DNA from: Adiantum capillus-veneris
Lineage: Eukaryota; Streptophyta; Polypodiopsida; Polypodiales; Pteridaceae
NCBI GenBank assembly: GCA_014529385.2
Contig: CM043953.1
Location: 113,005,549 to 113,067,548, forward strand
Reading direction: 5' to 3'
Length of the DNA: 62,000 bases
Position numbers and translations under genes: made by a program. This document shows positions 21,942-33,094 of this stretch, piece by piece; the first letter of the stretch is position 1; each line of letters begins with the position of its first letter. The notes beneath the pieces are model-generated. The model saw only the letters and a list, made by a program, of their open reading frames with translations. It did not search any database and had not been told where the DNA came from.

Positions 21942-22985
21942 TTATTTGTCGACATAGCTTTGGACATGAAGCCTCAACTTCCCAATCAAGGGAGTAACGG
22001 AGGCTTGTTGTCCCTTGAAATCTGCATCAGTCGCTACTATATCTCTCATATCAAAGGCTTGAATGCCCAACTTGGTGGCCAACTCCATTGATATGAAGTT
22101 AAGAGTAGAACCAGGGTCAAAGAAGATGAAGGAATCATGCTCTCTTACCTTTCCCCAAAGGAATTGCTTCATGATGGAAACTCGTAGAGTTTTCCATGTC
22201 TTTGGGGCTTCACCATTTCCACGAAGGCTAGCCCACCATTGACGAGCTGATTTTTGGAAGTGCATAGCTACATGGCGTAGCTTAGAGGACTCTGTGAAGC
22301 CCTCATCTCCAAAGGCCGCATCAAATTGTTGGATGAAGGCCAACACTTTGTCGGTAGCACTGAAGGTGCCATCATAGGTGAGAAAAGAGATACTCTTTCC
22401 TCCGTCCTTGAACTTCTTTAGCTTTTGTGACCTTCGCCATGCAAGAAATGATTTGTGATTTCCTCCCCGCTTGTATTCTCTAGGAGAATAACCATAACTT
22501 TCGTCAAAAGAGGAGGAAGGTGAAGAACAAGGAGAAGAGGGTGATCTCTTCCTAGACCTTTTCTTCCTTTGTTTCCTCTCTTTCCTTTCAGAGTGATGAC
22601 GAGAAGGACTATGTGTTGATATTTTCCTCTTGGGAGGAGTGGGCTATCGTCTAGACCGCCGTCTTCATGGAGCCACATCTTCAGAGGAACTTAAACTTGC
22701 ATTGCTTTCTTGCTCTTTGGATTCCTCCTCTCGAATGGGAGAGAGTCTTCTTTTGGGGGTCTCTTCAAGAGGCCTCCTAAGCTCTCTCTCCTCTTGGAGA
22801 GGAAGGGAAATTCCATAAACACGAAGTTGTTGAGTAACTTCGGCTTGCAAAGCAGGGTTGCCCATAGCTTGCTGCAACCTAGTGACGAGATAATTCACAA
22901 ACATGGGAGCATCATCATTAGCACCTTCATGTGCAAAATCAAATCTATCAATGTTGATTCTACTCTCTTGATTATTGTCATCCAT
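21942..22985 (-). pseudogene. Element A Gag fused to protease, with internal deletion
   Basis: One frame runs from ATG 22985 to 21942 with two in-frame stops near 22665 and 22650. It starts MDDNNQESRINIDRFDF, and then has a basic, Ser/Arg-rich segment (RKKRSRKRSPSSP). A Retrotrans_gag region follows (FLTYDGTFSATDKVLAFIQQ, ARQWWASLRG, TWKTLRVSIMKQFL). It jumps directly to WGKVREHDSFIFFDPGS, the retropepsin active site (DPGS variant). Compared with element E, about 600 bp with the gag C-terminus and zinc knuckle are gone, yet the frame is kept. The protease stops at 21942. Reverse transcriptase should follow but is absent. Confidence 0.82.
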
Positions 22986-23386
22986 GTTACCAAAATTTAT
23001 GTATGTACTTAGGGTATGCTGTGGTAATTCAAAACCTTAGTTGCCACTCCTCTTAGCCTTTGAAAATTGTCTCTTAAGTATCTACACCCACGGCTCGAAG
23101 TGGTTAATTATAGAGAGTAGAGGAGTAGCTCTAACATAGCAGAGTTGCCAAGGGCTAGCTCCTTTCGGACTTCTTATGGCTCAATAATGGTAAAGCCGTA
23201 GGCAAGTCTAAAAAGACTCCATTATTAAGTCCAAAGCTCCCGAGGTGTGCACCATCCCCCACATAGTGCGCTCAACAAAACCGATAATAGATCCCCGTTC
23301 CACTTACTCTAATATAATTAACAACATCAACCATTTATAGGCTACTTAAGGACCTCTCTTCTTAAGCAAGAAAAGAGAAACCAAAT
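22986..23386 (-). other. Element A leader between PBS and gag
   Basis: About 400 bp of untranslated leader. I see no ORF of note on the element strand. Confidence 0.5.
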
Positions 23387-23398
23387 ACTCTGATACCA
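23387..23398 (-). promoter_or_regulatory. Element A primer-binding site, tRNA-iMet type
   Basis: On the minus strand TGGTATCAGAGT stands one base after the 5' LTR end. It differs at only the last base from the common plant initiator tRNA-Met site TGGTATCAGAGC. This fixes the element orientation. Confidence 0.88.
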
Positions 23399-23399
23399 A

Positions 23400-25009
23400 T
23401 GTAATTAAATTGGCCTATTTAATTTGAGAGTAGCAGAAATTAATGAGAGTACTTTTGAGAAATGACTTTGTGAGCATAGCGGGTGAACATAATTGAAGAT
23501 AGCAACATAATCATAGAAATTAGTTAACTTAGCATGAACAATACTTTTTCAAGAGAGAGAATTTAGAGAACATGACAACAGTTGAGGACTGGATTTATGT
23601 GGAGCCGGTCCCCCCTCCAATAGGCATTTGTATTATGATTTCTCCCATTAAGAGAGACTTGTTACAATACAATCTTTGTGTTCCTTGTGACCTAGGTGAT
23701 GCAATGAAGATGGAAAGCTTCATGCATCACAAACGTAACATAAACTTGAAGAAAGCTTTAACTATCCCAAGCCTCAGTCCCAAGACCTCAAACACCTTCG
23801 AAGGTGGAGAGAACTAGCAGGGATTGAGGGTAGGGGAGAGGAAGAAGAAACATTTCGTAGGAGAAAGAATTAGTTCCTCACTTATCATAACTCTTGTTGC
23901 TAGCATACATAATAGCATAGTAATGAAGAAGAAGGAGATGGAAAGCTTAAGCATTGAAGCATGGCTCTTGGTTGGATTTTCACTCCATATCCAAGAGTGT
24001 TGGTGTAGGCTCTCAACCTCTACTTGCTTGGAGAAGGAGAGGGAGCTCCTGCACTTTGCATAGCACACAATGAGAGTGTTTGTGAGTGTGTGTGGGTGAG
24101 TATACCCCCTAAGCAACCCCCTAGCTTGCTTGGTTCAACCCCCCCTTGTAGCTCATGCTTGAAGCTCATTGGACCCCTCCAGGCCTAGCCAATCACAAGC
24201 AGGAGGCATTACAAGCAGCAAGGGTAGCCTTCAGACAAGTGTCCCCCTTTCCCCTTTGAGAGAGACACTAGATAAATGCTAAATCAATTAATTAAATCTC
24301 CTAAATTATTATTGGACCCCCTGGGTGGCCAACCAATAGGCTTCAGGCACACCATTAGGGCAACATGAGGAGGAACTTGACAAGTGTCCCTTTTGCTTTC
24401 TTTGTACCATGCATGCCTTGTGCAAGTGTGTGGGTGTTCTCTCTCATCCCCCCTCATGTAGGGATCGCCTCCTCCTTGTAGGGATTAAATCTTTGACTTT
24501 TTGACACCTCAAGCCCCTCATGCATAGGCCCAGTTCCCACCACAAGCTTGGCTCATAAGCACTTTAAGCTTGGGCTGGGTTCTCACTTCAAGTGCAACCC
24601 TAGCATCTCAAGCATGTCAAGCACCTCAAACATCTCAATAATTAAGCACCTCAATAATCTCAAGAACCTCAATCATCAAGCACCTCAAGCACCTTAGTCA
24701 TCAAGCAGGACAAGCACCTCGAGCTGGGTCGGGTTCCTGCCCCTCAAGGTCAAAGGCCTTTTACACACATTATTGGAGGTCTTCAATGAAGCTAACCCTA
24801 AGGTCTTATGCTCCATTTGTTAGCCTTGCTCTTTGATAGACCATCTCTCATTTGGGCCCCTTTACCATTGGCCCCGTGTTGAGATAGATCTATAAGCACA
24901 TGTCTATATCTTAACACTTGTTCCCATTTATTCTCCCACATTAAGTGATCAATTTAATATGAGAAAATCATTTGGGTTGGTTAGATATTAGATATTATAT
25001 TTTATGACA
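23400..25009 (-). repeat. Element A 5' LTR
   Basis: A 1610-bp direct copy of 3962-5591, beginning TGTAATTAAATTGG and ending TTATGACA on the plus strand. The PBS lies at its inner border and the target duplication at its outer border. Confidence 0.9.
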
Positions 25010-25015
25010 ATTTCT
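25010..25015. repeat. Target-site duplication of element A, right copy
   Basis: ATTTCT, identical to 3956-3961. Confidence 0.85.
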
Positions 25016-25711
25016 TGTACCTACTATAAAGTGAAGTCTTTGTAATCCTATGCATCTCATACCATCCCTTGCAGCAGATTTCATTTCCATTCAATAAGAA
25101 AGTGTATTGTATCTTCTAGTGTGGATCAATACATTGAGCTATCCCAAGGATATCATACACATAGTTAGTGCAAGCTTGTTGACATTGTCCCCAAAATTCC
25201 CTTCTTAGGGACATTAACATCCCATGGTCTACTAATTGACAATATTTATTTCCACAACAATCAATAGTTGACATTTGTTGCGCAGAGAGAATAGGCATAT
25301 TTTTGGATGTTGCTAGTTCTCTAATGACATTTTTTGGTTTCTTGTTGCTCATAATATATTTTTTCTTGTTGGATAAAGAAGTCACAAGTTTTGGGTCATT
25401 GTCCATAGCACCCCAATTGTCCCATCCGACTCATGTTGCATAGCATCATCATTACACAATGGTATGCCGTCCAAAACAGTGACTTGTGTAATTGGCCGAA
25501 CAAGACTGATGGTGTCTACATTAACTGAGGTACTTGTTGTAGAATCACACATCCTCTGTACCACAACATCGACATTGTTGTCCCCAAGAAATTCAAAGTT
25601 GACTGCATCAAATGGCATGACACAAAGGACAATCCCTTCATCCATACACTTATTCCTATCTTCATTCCATAGTTCAACCCTGTTATCTTTCCATGACACT
25701 CTGACATACAT
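25016..25711 (-). pseudogene. DUF7869-like gene, N-terminal part, decayed
   Basis: Minus-strand frames here include TIDCCGNKYCQLVDHGML, LMSLRREFWGQCQQACTNYV and then GNEICCKGWYEMHRIT and LYSRYKK up to the border with element A. If A and one target copy are removed, this joins 3955 leftwards. The next residues then read FEARAQVFLHGSTGH, which fits the GN-TGH segment of DUF7869-like proteins that follows a Cys-rich N-terminus. A stop follows the ORF ending at 25116, and a frame change occurs near 25400. The part before 25400 (WKDNRVELWNEDRNKCMDEG) I cannot assign. Confidence 0.55.
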
Positions 25712-25777
25712 GTTATCTTACATAGATGCTAGTTGATATGGTTCACTTTCATGTTCAACATCAACAACGGGTATCAT

Positions 25778-26195
25778 TGTAAGGTTCCAGGTGCCATGGC
25801 CGGATATGGCCAGGGCGCCTGTCCACTTTACTTTACATTCTTGGTTATAATGAGAATAATGAGAAGAGAGTGAACACTCTCAATAGCTCCACTAAAACAC
25901 CTTTGTGTATGTTAATCCCCTTCCCCATTCTCTCCTTGCTCATCGGCATCCCCAGCTACGCCCCAAAAGCATGGATCCTTGAGAGCTTGGCAATCTCTCA
26001 AGTTCATTCTTTCCCTGTGAGACGGGGCTAGGAACCCTCTTCAATGGTTTGGACTCAAGTTACTTGGTGATGAGAGACCGTCCATTGGAAATCAATTCCT
26101 TCTTGACTATGTTTTCTCAAGCGATTAGGGCCTACCAACCTGTCAGGTACACTAATATTGCCAAATGGATATGGTAACGGGGTGGGGACCTCACA
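25778..26195 (+). repeat. Short LTR-like repeat, probable solo LTR
   Basis: About 420 bp begin TGTAAGGTTCC and end GGGGACCTCACA. The ends are inverted repeats like those of the element F LTR (TGTGAGGTC and GACCTCACA). Just beyond lies a degenerate GGTATC, possibly a PBS trace. ATCAT occurs at 25773-25777 and again at 26210-26214, so the exact right end is uncertain. No coding sequence lies inside. Confidence 0.5.
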
Positions 26196-27049
26196 GGAGA
26201 GGTATCTCTATCATAGAGGAGTGATGCCCAGCACCCGCATCCAGCACTCTTTGTAGCTATTCGACTAGCGCATTTCAGTTTGATGGAAAAAATAGGCACA
26301 TACCGACACTAACACACAAGTTACCGAGGGTTTTGAGGCCGTTTACACACAGTTTCTCCAAGTTTCTAGACACATACAGACACAGTTTTTTTCATACAAT
26401 TTTGGCAGTCATTTTGGGATAATTTTCTCTATGGATGGATGCGTTGATAGATGCATGTTTGCTTTAGCACACCATAGTGCTATTGAGCTCTTTTGAGAGA
26501 AGATATCCCCGCAGGGGTAACTTTTGGATGCAGCAATTTTTGGTGCCTATTTGAGCACAGTCACTCATGTACATTGAGTTGTGAACACTGCCTATTTACT
26601 TTATGTGGAGCCATTTTTGACTATTTTTGGTAGTTTTCTCGGCCATTTTTGAGACTCGGACCAGAAGAGCCCTTTTTGAGACTGTGGCTAGTCATTTTGT
26701 GTCTGGTTTAGCCTTATGTAGGGTCATTGTGTGAGGTTTTCTTTGAGCCGGAGTATTCTCAAATGTTGAGATACCTTCAGTGATACAGGTAGTTGGAGTT
26801 TCCCTCTTACAGTATCCTCGCCATAGGATAGCTATCTGGATGGTTTCTAGTGCTTTTGATGCCAAGTTGGCGATCACATAGCAGTCGTTTTGAGCATTTT
26901 ATGCCCAGTGGTTGTTCTCAGCAGTTTATGCACTTACTTTTGGTTTCGTCGGGTTTGAGAGTTTTCTCTCCGTACATAGGAGACTCTACCAAATTTGAGA
27001 GGAAAATCCATTTTATACGTTCTTGGCACTTCTAGCTATTCTTACACAG
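26196..27049. other. No gene recognised
   Basis: About 850 bp without a recognisable domain. Several Thr/Phe-rich short frames exist but look random. It may be the inside of the element whose LTR is at 25778-26195, or old LTR sequence. Confidence 0.5.
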
Positions 27050-27720
27050 TGCCCTCTATCATACTTGGTCTTTTGGCATACTACACATTTTGAAAGATAC
27101 TCTTGTATATCCACTTTCATGGTACGCCAATAGAAGTATGTCTCTACTCCTCGAAGAGTAGGTTGAATACCTATATGCCCCCCATAGGGAGGAGCATGAG
27201 ATTCATACATGACTTTCTCACGAAGTGAGTGGGTAACACATAGACTATTTCCGTGGTGGAGAAGATAACCATTCTGCAAGGTGAATGGTTCCTTTTTCTC
27301 CCCAAAGAAAGGGCTGAAATTATTTCTCTAAAGTCAAGGTCAGTAGCATACTCATCTATCATAGAAGATAGATCATTGTGAGTTTCTATAGACACCGCAT
27401 TAACTTTTGGTCATCATGAAAATGCATCGGCCACTTAGCAATATGAAAATAAAATTGCGAAAGAAAATTTTTCCACCTCATTTGTTTGTCGGAAAGCTTT
27501 GTTTGCGTCATGAAGTACTTGAGACTTTGGCGGTCGGTTTGTAGAATAAATGGAGTCCCCAATAGATAATGTTTCCATGTGTCTAGGGCATGTAGAACGG
27601 CTAAAAGCTCTTTCTTTTAAATGCCTAATACTCATTCATCTATATTGAGATTTCGGTTCTCATATGCTATGGCATGCCCTTCTTGAAGCAAGACTTCTCC
27701 AAGGCAATCACCACAATCAT
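27050..27720 (-). pseudogene. Element E: RNase H remnant and integrase zinc finger
   Basis: A second chromovirus copy of the same family as A. The frame from 27279 to 27050 repeats LCVTHSLREKVMYESHAPPY and CVVCQKTKYDRG of the A integrase zinc finger. It breaks off at 27050, matching A near 7098. Upstream, RNase H remnants lie in shifted frames (THNDLSSMIDEYATD at 27350). At about 27320 it shows the junction that in A is split by the solo LTR. Many frame changes make it non-functional. Confidence 0.8.
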
Positions 27721-28600
27721 CACAGTGGGACATCAAATGGCTTTGAGAGATCCGAAAGCATGAGGACAAGTTGGGAGGTGAGCTTCTCTTTGAGTTTTTC
27801 AAAAGAATTTTTCTCCTTAATAGTCCATGAATATTTAACGTTCTTCTTTGTTAAGTCATGTAATGGTCCTGCTATTTGAGAAAATTTTTCTATGAAGCAT
27901 CTATAGTATGCACACATACCAATAAAGCTTTTTAGGTCATGTAGATTACTTGGATTAGGCCATGCTTTTATTACCTCTAACTTCAATGGATCCATATGGA
28001 TACCATTTTGAGAGATAATATGACCTAAGTATTAAATCTCTTGAAGGAAAAATTCGCTTTTCTTTTGGTTGAGAAAAATCGTGTTCTCCCTCAATGCCTA
28101 AAAAATCACTTGGTAATGTTGCATGTGTTCCTCCAAGGACTTGAAGTAGATGATGATATCATCAAAGAACACTCCAATGCATTTGCGGTAGGGTCTAAAT
28201 ATTTTCTCCATTAGATGATTGAATGTGGCTCGTTCATTAGTCAAGCCAAAAGGCATGACTAGATATTCATAAAGGTCAAATGTTATACAAAACGCGATCT
28301 TTAAGATATCTTCATCCACTATCCTTATTTGATGATAGCCACTTTAAAGGTCAATCCTACTGAAGTAGGTAGAGACTTGTAGCTTATCAGACAGGTCGTA
28401 TACCCGAGGCTCGAGAAATCTGGTTTTGAGAATGATATGGTTTAGTGCTCGATAGTCCACACACATATGGTATGTACCATCTTTATTTTTCACTAGAAGT
28501 ATTGGAGAAGAAAAGGGAGAGGAGCTAGGCCTCACTATCCCTTTGTCAACCAATTCTTGTACTTGCCTCATGATATCCTCTTGTTGAGCTTGGTAAACTC
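27720..28600 (-). pseudogene. Element E reverse transcriptase
   Basis: Three collinear frames give a gypsy reverse transcriptase. They contain VDKGIVRPSSSPFSSPILLV and CVDYRALN (28571-28344), YLVMPFGLTNERATFNHLM with FFDDII as the catalytic site (28319-28098), and MDPLKLEVIKAWPNPSN with LKSFIGMCAYYRCFI (27995-27720). The catalytic motif reads FFDD instead of YxDD. Stops and frameshifts separate the parts. This is the segment that A has lost. Confidence 0.85.
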
Positions 28601-28879
28601 AATAAGGAGGCTTGCTAGGCGGTGAGCTTCCTGGTAGGAGCTCAATTCAATGGTCAGCATCCCCTCGTTTTGGAGGTAAGTCCATATGGATATCATGGAT
28701 GAACAAATCTTGGAATCCTTTTAGAAAATTGTACAAGTCTAAATCTTCTTGATTCCTTCCATTTACATTTGATGAAACATTAGGATCTTTTAGAGACTCT
28801 TTGACAAAAATCATATGTACTCAAAAACTGATCTCTTCATTGATTTATCAAAAGCATGAGGAAAGTTACAAGTGGTATG

Positions 28880-30014
28880 GTACGACCAGACTCACTAGCA
28901 TCTATATACATGTTTTTTCCCCTGTAAGTGAAGTAGATTCTCCTTTCAGGGAACTTCATGTTGGCAACCATGTGATTGAACCATGGTGCTAATGTTGGAG
29001 AGGAGAGATGAAAAAGTCTTCTTTGTTATAGCTTTGGACACAGAGCCTCAACTTACCAATCAAGGGAGCAACGGAGGCTCGTTGTCCCTTGAAAGCAGTG
29101 TCGGTCGTCACAGCATCTCCCACCTCAAAAGCTTAAATTCCCAACTTGGTGGCCAACTTCTTTGATATGAATTTGTGAGTAGATCCAGGGTCAAACAAGA
29201 TGAAGGCATCATGATCCCTTACCTTTCCCCAGCATAGGAGAGAGGTGAACGTTTGCAATGAGCATCCTCTTTTGGAGCTTCGATGGTGGAAGCCCTAGGA
29301 GTCTCATTACAAGCATTTCTCTTAGGGAAAGAACGATAGCCATGTCCTTGCTCCCCACACTTAAAACATTTATAGTCCTTGCGAAAAGCTTCAAGCTCAT
29401 CAGGAGAGAGTTTGTTTTTACCTTTGTATACTCCCATCTCCTTGGACCGATTGTTGTTGTTGTTGTTGTAATTGAATTGGTAAGAATTTTGGGCATTGGT
29501 TTTCCGCTTAATTTGCATCATTTTTGTCTTTGTTTTTCATGGCTTTGACATTCCGTCTAGACCCTTGTTGAAAATTGATGCACGAAGAAACCATGGTGTG
29601 GTGGATTACTTCGATGATAGAACCAGGCCATTGAGAGTTGACGTATTCGGCCATCTCTTCAGGTAATCCCGCATAGAATTGTTGATTTTGCTCAGCAAAA
29701 TCTATCTTTTGGAAGACAGTAGCCTTGAGATGTAAATCCCAAAACTTGTCTACATATTTGTGGATAGACTCATTAGAGAGAAGCTTCAAACTACACCATT
29801 TAGTAAGCACTATGTCCTTTGCATCGCTTGCAAGGAATTGCTTCGTGATGGAAACTCGTAGAGTTTTCCATGTCTTTGGGGCTTTTTCGTTTGCCACAAA
29901 GGTTAGCCCACCATTGAGGAGATGATTTCTGGAAGTGCATAGCTCCATGGTGTAACTTGGAGGACTCTTTGAAGCCCTCGTGTCCAAAGGCCGCATGGTT
30001 ATTCCACACATCAA
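28880..30014 (-). pseudogene. Element E Gag and protease
   Basis: The frame from 30014 to 29508 holds the gag core (KAPKTWKTLRVSITKQFL, DKFWDLHLKATVFQKIDF, AGLPEEMAEYVNSQWPG). The next frame (29521-29219) holds a zinc knuckle, CFKCGEQGHGYRSF, whose last Cys has become Phe. Beyond it lies the protease sequence FILFDPGSTHKFISK. It shows what element A lost by its internal deletion. The 5' end breaks off at about 30000 in unrelated DNA, so the leader and 5' LTR are absent. Confidence 0.82.
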
Positions 30015-30269
30015 ACCAAAAACATATGCTTTCTTAATCCTACCATAATCTTATGATAAACATGCATTATAACCCATACACTAATCACATGATTAATCAC
30101 TTATATCTACTTGCAAGATTAATCCATCATTTTAGTCAGACAAAATTCTTGAATATGATTAGCTAATTCATGCAAGTATCTAGGTCACATTGATGAAGAA
30201 CTGTGTATGCAGTCAACACAATTGATTAGGTAATCAAGCAATGAGACCTTGATTACTTTGTAATGTAGA
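30015..30269. other. No gene seen
   Basis: AT-rich DNA between element E and the copia element. I see nothing recognisable in it. Confidence 0.6.
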
Positions 30270-30274
30270 GAAAT

Positions 30275-30537
30275 TGTTGGGTTCAAGCCCTGTATCATCT
30301 ACCCATGGAAACATATCCCTGTAACATGCAACTGCAACACCACTTTGTTTAGAAGTTTTGCATGGCTACAACATTTGATATATTGTAAGGCTTTTTATAA
30401 AGTTAATACAAGATATAGCATGCTTTTTACTTGCTCTGCCGAGTTCATCTCTCTCTCTCTCTCTTCTCTCATTCATCTCCCTTTCTCACCTCGCCATGGC
30501 TGCATGCCATCACCCTCCATAGCTCTCATGATTATCA
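30275..30537 (+). repeat. Gag-only copia 5' LTR
   Basis: Starts TGTTGGGTTC and ends GATTATCA. It matches 32382-32606 apart from a deletion in the latter. Confidence 0.85.
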
Positions 30538-30538
30538 C

Positions 30539-30550
30539 TGGTATCAGAGC
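30539..30550 (+). promoter_or_regulatory. Gag-only copia primer-binding site
   Basis: TGGTATCAGAGC, an exact match to the common plant initiator tRNA-Met site, lies one base after the LTR. Confidence 0.93.
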
Positions 30551-31086
30551 TTCACCAAGGGCCTAAGCTCGAAGATCTTTGCGAGAGCTGTCGCTTTTGC
30601 AGAAAGGAAATCTAGCATGTCGACGTGCAGCAATCCAATCATAAACGGCATCAACATGAGCACCTTGGCATGCTGGTGAAATTATGACACTACAAGCCCG
30701 TTTAATTTACCCGCTATAGCCCGCTACTTCTCCTTCATTGTCATCGTCTGTATTCACTGCCACAGAGAGCTTGTTTTTTTTTGTCTTAACACTTTATTTA
30801 TTTAAGATATCCAACCTAATTTAACCCTTCAAGCAAGAGGGTTTTCACACCCCCACAGTCCGATGCTCGTTGTCTAGCAAGTGATCTTGGAAGGTATCTT
30901 TCAAGCTCAACAAATTGTGAATTTCTAGATTGGCAACATATTGGCAAGCTATTGCTCAGAATTTACAAGCTACAATCTGAACGGCATTAAAATAAAAGGG
31001 TATCTTAAGACGAATCATAGTCTTGAAAAGCAAAGGTGTGGCAAATTGTTGCCTGTTCAAGAATATCTTGAGATGCTTCAATCGGC

Positions 31087-31980
31087 TTGGCAACGGTAAT
31101 TGTACCCAACAAAAGGTGCTTCAATATGACATCGAAAGTCGATAAGTTTAACGGATCCGGCTTCCACACCTGGAAAATCAAAGTGAAGGGATATCTGATG
31201 CGAAAGAATCTTTGGAGTGTGGCCAAGCCTCTGTCAAAAACTGACGAAGCTGGCACATCGGCTACAGCTACCAGAGCGTTATCTGTCAAGCAACAACGCA
31301 AGGACGATTAGGTATTATTCTGATATCTCTCAAAGATGATTTTATTCATTATCTGGATGACATGCAATCTACCAATGCTGCCTAGATACAGTTAGAGAAG
31401 GTTTTTGGTGCTAAATCTAAGTATGCAATGATGAGTCTAAAGATGGAGTTGTACTCTCTTTCTATGTGTGCTGATGAAAACATTACATCTTTAGTTAACC
31501 GGCTGAAGAGTATTCAAACTCAACTTCTTTATGTCAAAGCCCCAGTGCCATAAGAAGATCTCATAGTTGTTTTGTTAAAAATTTTGAGTGAAAATTCCAT
31601 CAGATTATTACTGTTTTAAAGGAGAACTTCCCTCCTTGGATGGTATCATCAATTCATTGCAGGAACAAGAAAGAAGGGTATCCTCTACCAATTCTCCCAT
31701 TATTTCTAGTGCATATACAGTCTTCAGTGCAGTATCTCCCATCAGTTCTTCTTATACTTCCATTGTCTATGCAGTCACTGATTGTGCTTCTACCTCGGCT
31801 TCATCTCGACCATCCATTGGTACCAGATCTTGTGCCATTTTTGGGCGCAAAAATCACCTGACACAAAGGACTATTTCAAGAAGAATCCTTGTGTTCACTG
31901 TGGTAAAACAAATCATCCTTCAAATAGATGCTTTCAAAAGGGTGAAAATCAAATTCATGCTATTGAGGGAGACACCTAAT
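31087..31980 (+). pseudogene. Copia-type Gag with zinc knuckle
   Basis: It starts MATVIVPNKRCFNM and has KFNGSGFHTWKIKVKGYL, the typical N-terminal motif of copia Gag (UBN2 type). In shifting frames follow YLDDMQSTNAA, MSLKMELYSLSM and ITSLVNRLKSIQTQL. The zinc knuckle CVHCGKTNHPSNRC lies near 31890-31930, with regular spacing. Several stops and frame changes show that it is not translated now. No protease follows; instead the purine tract and LTR come after about 400 bp of non-coding sequence. Confidence 0.8.
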
Positions 31981-32370
31981 CTCTAATATTTTTTGTTGGC
32001 AATGATGCTTTTTAGATCAACTCCGTTCATATTTTTCCTGGTCAAAATATATTGTACTGGCTATAGAGACTGCCACACATGAGTGGTAAGACCTCCCACA
32101 CTATCAATTTTTGTTCAAGTCCTATTTTGTTCTGCTTTTCATGAGGTTATTGGGTACACCTTAAACCCAAGGTTTGGTAGTAAACCAAGAACTCCATTTG
32201 TTGGTAGCTAATTTTTTCAACCTACATCCTATCTGTTCAAGGGGGGGTTCTCTATCATAGCACCAGGTTATGGATACACCAAAATCCTTGGTTGTGAGAG
32301 AACCTAAAACTCAAAATTATGGAGTACACCAAATACTCTAAATATTATGAGAATGATGTAGTTCGGGCTT

Positions 32371-32381
32371 GAGGGGGGGAT
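32371..32381 (+). promoter_or_regulatory. Gag-only copia polypurine tract
   Basis: GAGGGGGGGAT immediately precedes the 3' LTR. Confidence 0.85.
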
Positions 32382-32606
32382 TGTTGGGTTCAAACCCTGT
32401 ATCATCTACCTGTGGGAACATATCCCTGTAACATGCAACTACAACTCCATATATTGTAAGTCTTTTTACAAAGTTAATACAAGATATAGTGTGCTTGTTA
32501 CTTGCTCTGTCGAGTTCATCTCTCTCTCTCTCTGCTCTTGTTTACCTCCCTTCCTCACCTCGCCATGGCTGCACGCCATCACCCTCCATAGCCCTCAAGC
32601 TTATTA
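32382..32606 (+). repeat. Gag-only copia 3' LTR
   Basis: Starts TGTTGGGTTC and ends CTTATTA, with the final CA changed to TA. The GAAAT target copy follows it. Confidence 0.83.
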
Positions 32607-32611
32607 GAAAT

Positions 32612-33094
32612 TACCATAAAATAGGTATAATGATTGTTGATTTCCAATTCAGGATAGGTAAATAAGAGTATAGCATTTGATAATAGAGTAGCAATTGGAA
32701 AGGATTCCAATTGAATTATAATATGGCACCAATTGGAAAGGATTCCAATTGAGAGAAGAGATTTATAATAACTTGATTAAATAATAGATTTACATTACCC
32801 AAATGTGCTTTGGAGTTATTGATCTCTCAAAGCTTCGATGCGATAGTCACCAAGTTGTTTGCCACAACAGCAGAGCTCCCTCCTCCCAAGTGTGTTCAAG
32901 TGTGTGTAAAACTGAGTGGGAATGCCCTTTATTTAGAGTTTGGAGGTTCCTTGTTGCCCAAATCAGCCGCATACCTCCCAATCTCGCCCCCTCTTGCTAA
33001 AATCATGTGTAGAGGTGTCACAAGCTCCCACTTAGTCATTAGAGGTATCCCTCTTTAGCCTTTTGGGTGATACACCTCATGTAGTGCCCCCATG
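32612..33094. repeat. Unassigned DNA with a paired palindrome
   Basis: No gene is visible. The near-perfect palindrome CAATTGGAAAGGATTCCAATTG occurs twice, at 32692-32713 and 32730-32751. It might be part of an old inverted-repeat element. Confidence 0.5.

Larger units (their letters stand above)
3962..25009 (-). mobile_element. Element A: Ty3/gypsy chromovirus, full length but interrupted
   Basis: Two direct repeats of about 1.6 kb bound this 21-kb unit and begin TGTAAT and end ATGACA on the plus strand. The flanks carry a 6-bp duplication. The primer-binding site beside the right LTR and the purine tract beside the left LTR both show a minus-strand element. Its own genes are gag-protease (21942-22985), RNase H (10092-10515) and integrase with a chromodomain (5951-7365). 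The integrase chromodomain places it among chromoviruses. Solo LTR 7366-10091 and Tat element C (10516-21812) are later insertions. The reverse transcriptase is missing, most simply through a deletion at 10515/10516. Confidence 0.88.
30275..32606 (+). mobile_element. Gag-only Ty1/copia element (non-autonomous)
   Basis: A complete 2.3-kb element with LTRs of 263 and 225 bp, a perfect tRNA-iMet PBS, a gag frame, a G-rich purine tract and 5-bp target duplications GAAAT at 30270-30274 and 32607-32611. There is no room for protease, integrase or reverse transcriptase, so it would need enzymes from another element. This architecture matches what has been called TR-GAG. The gag has a few stops. Confidence 0.85.
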
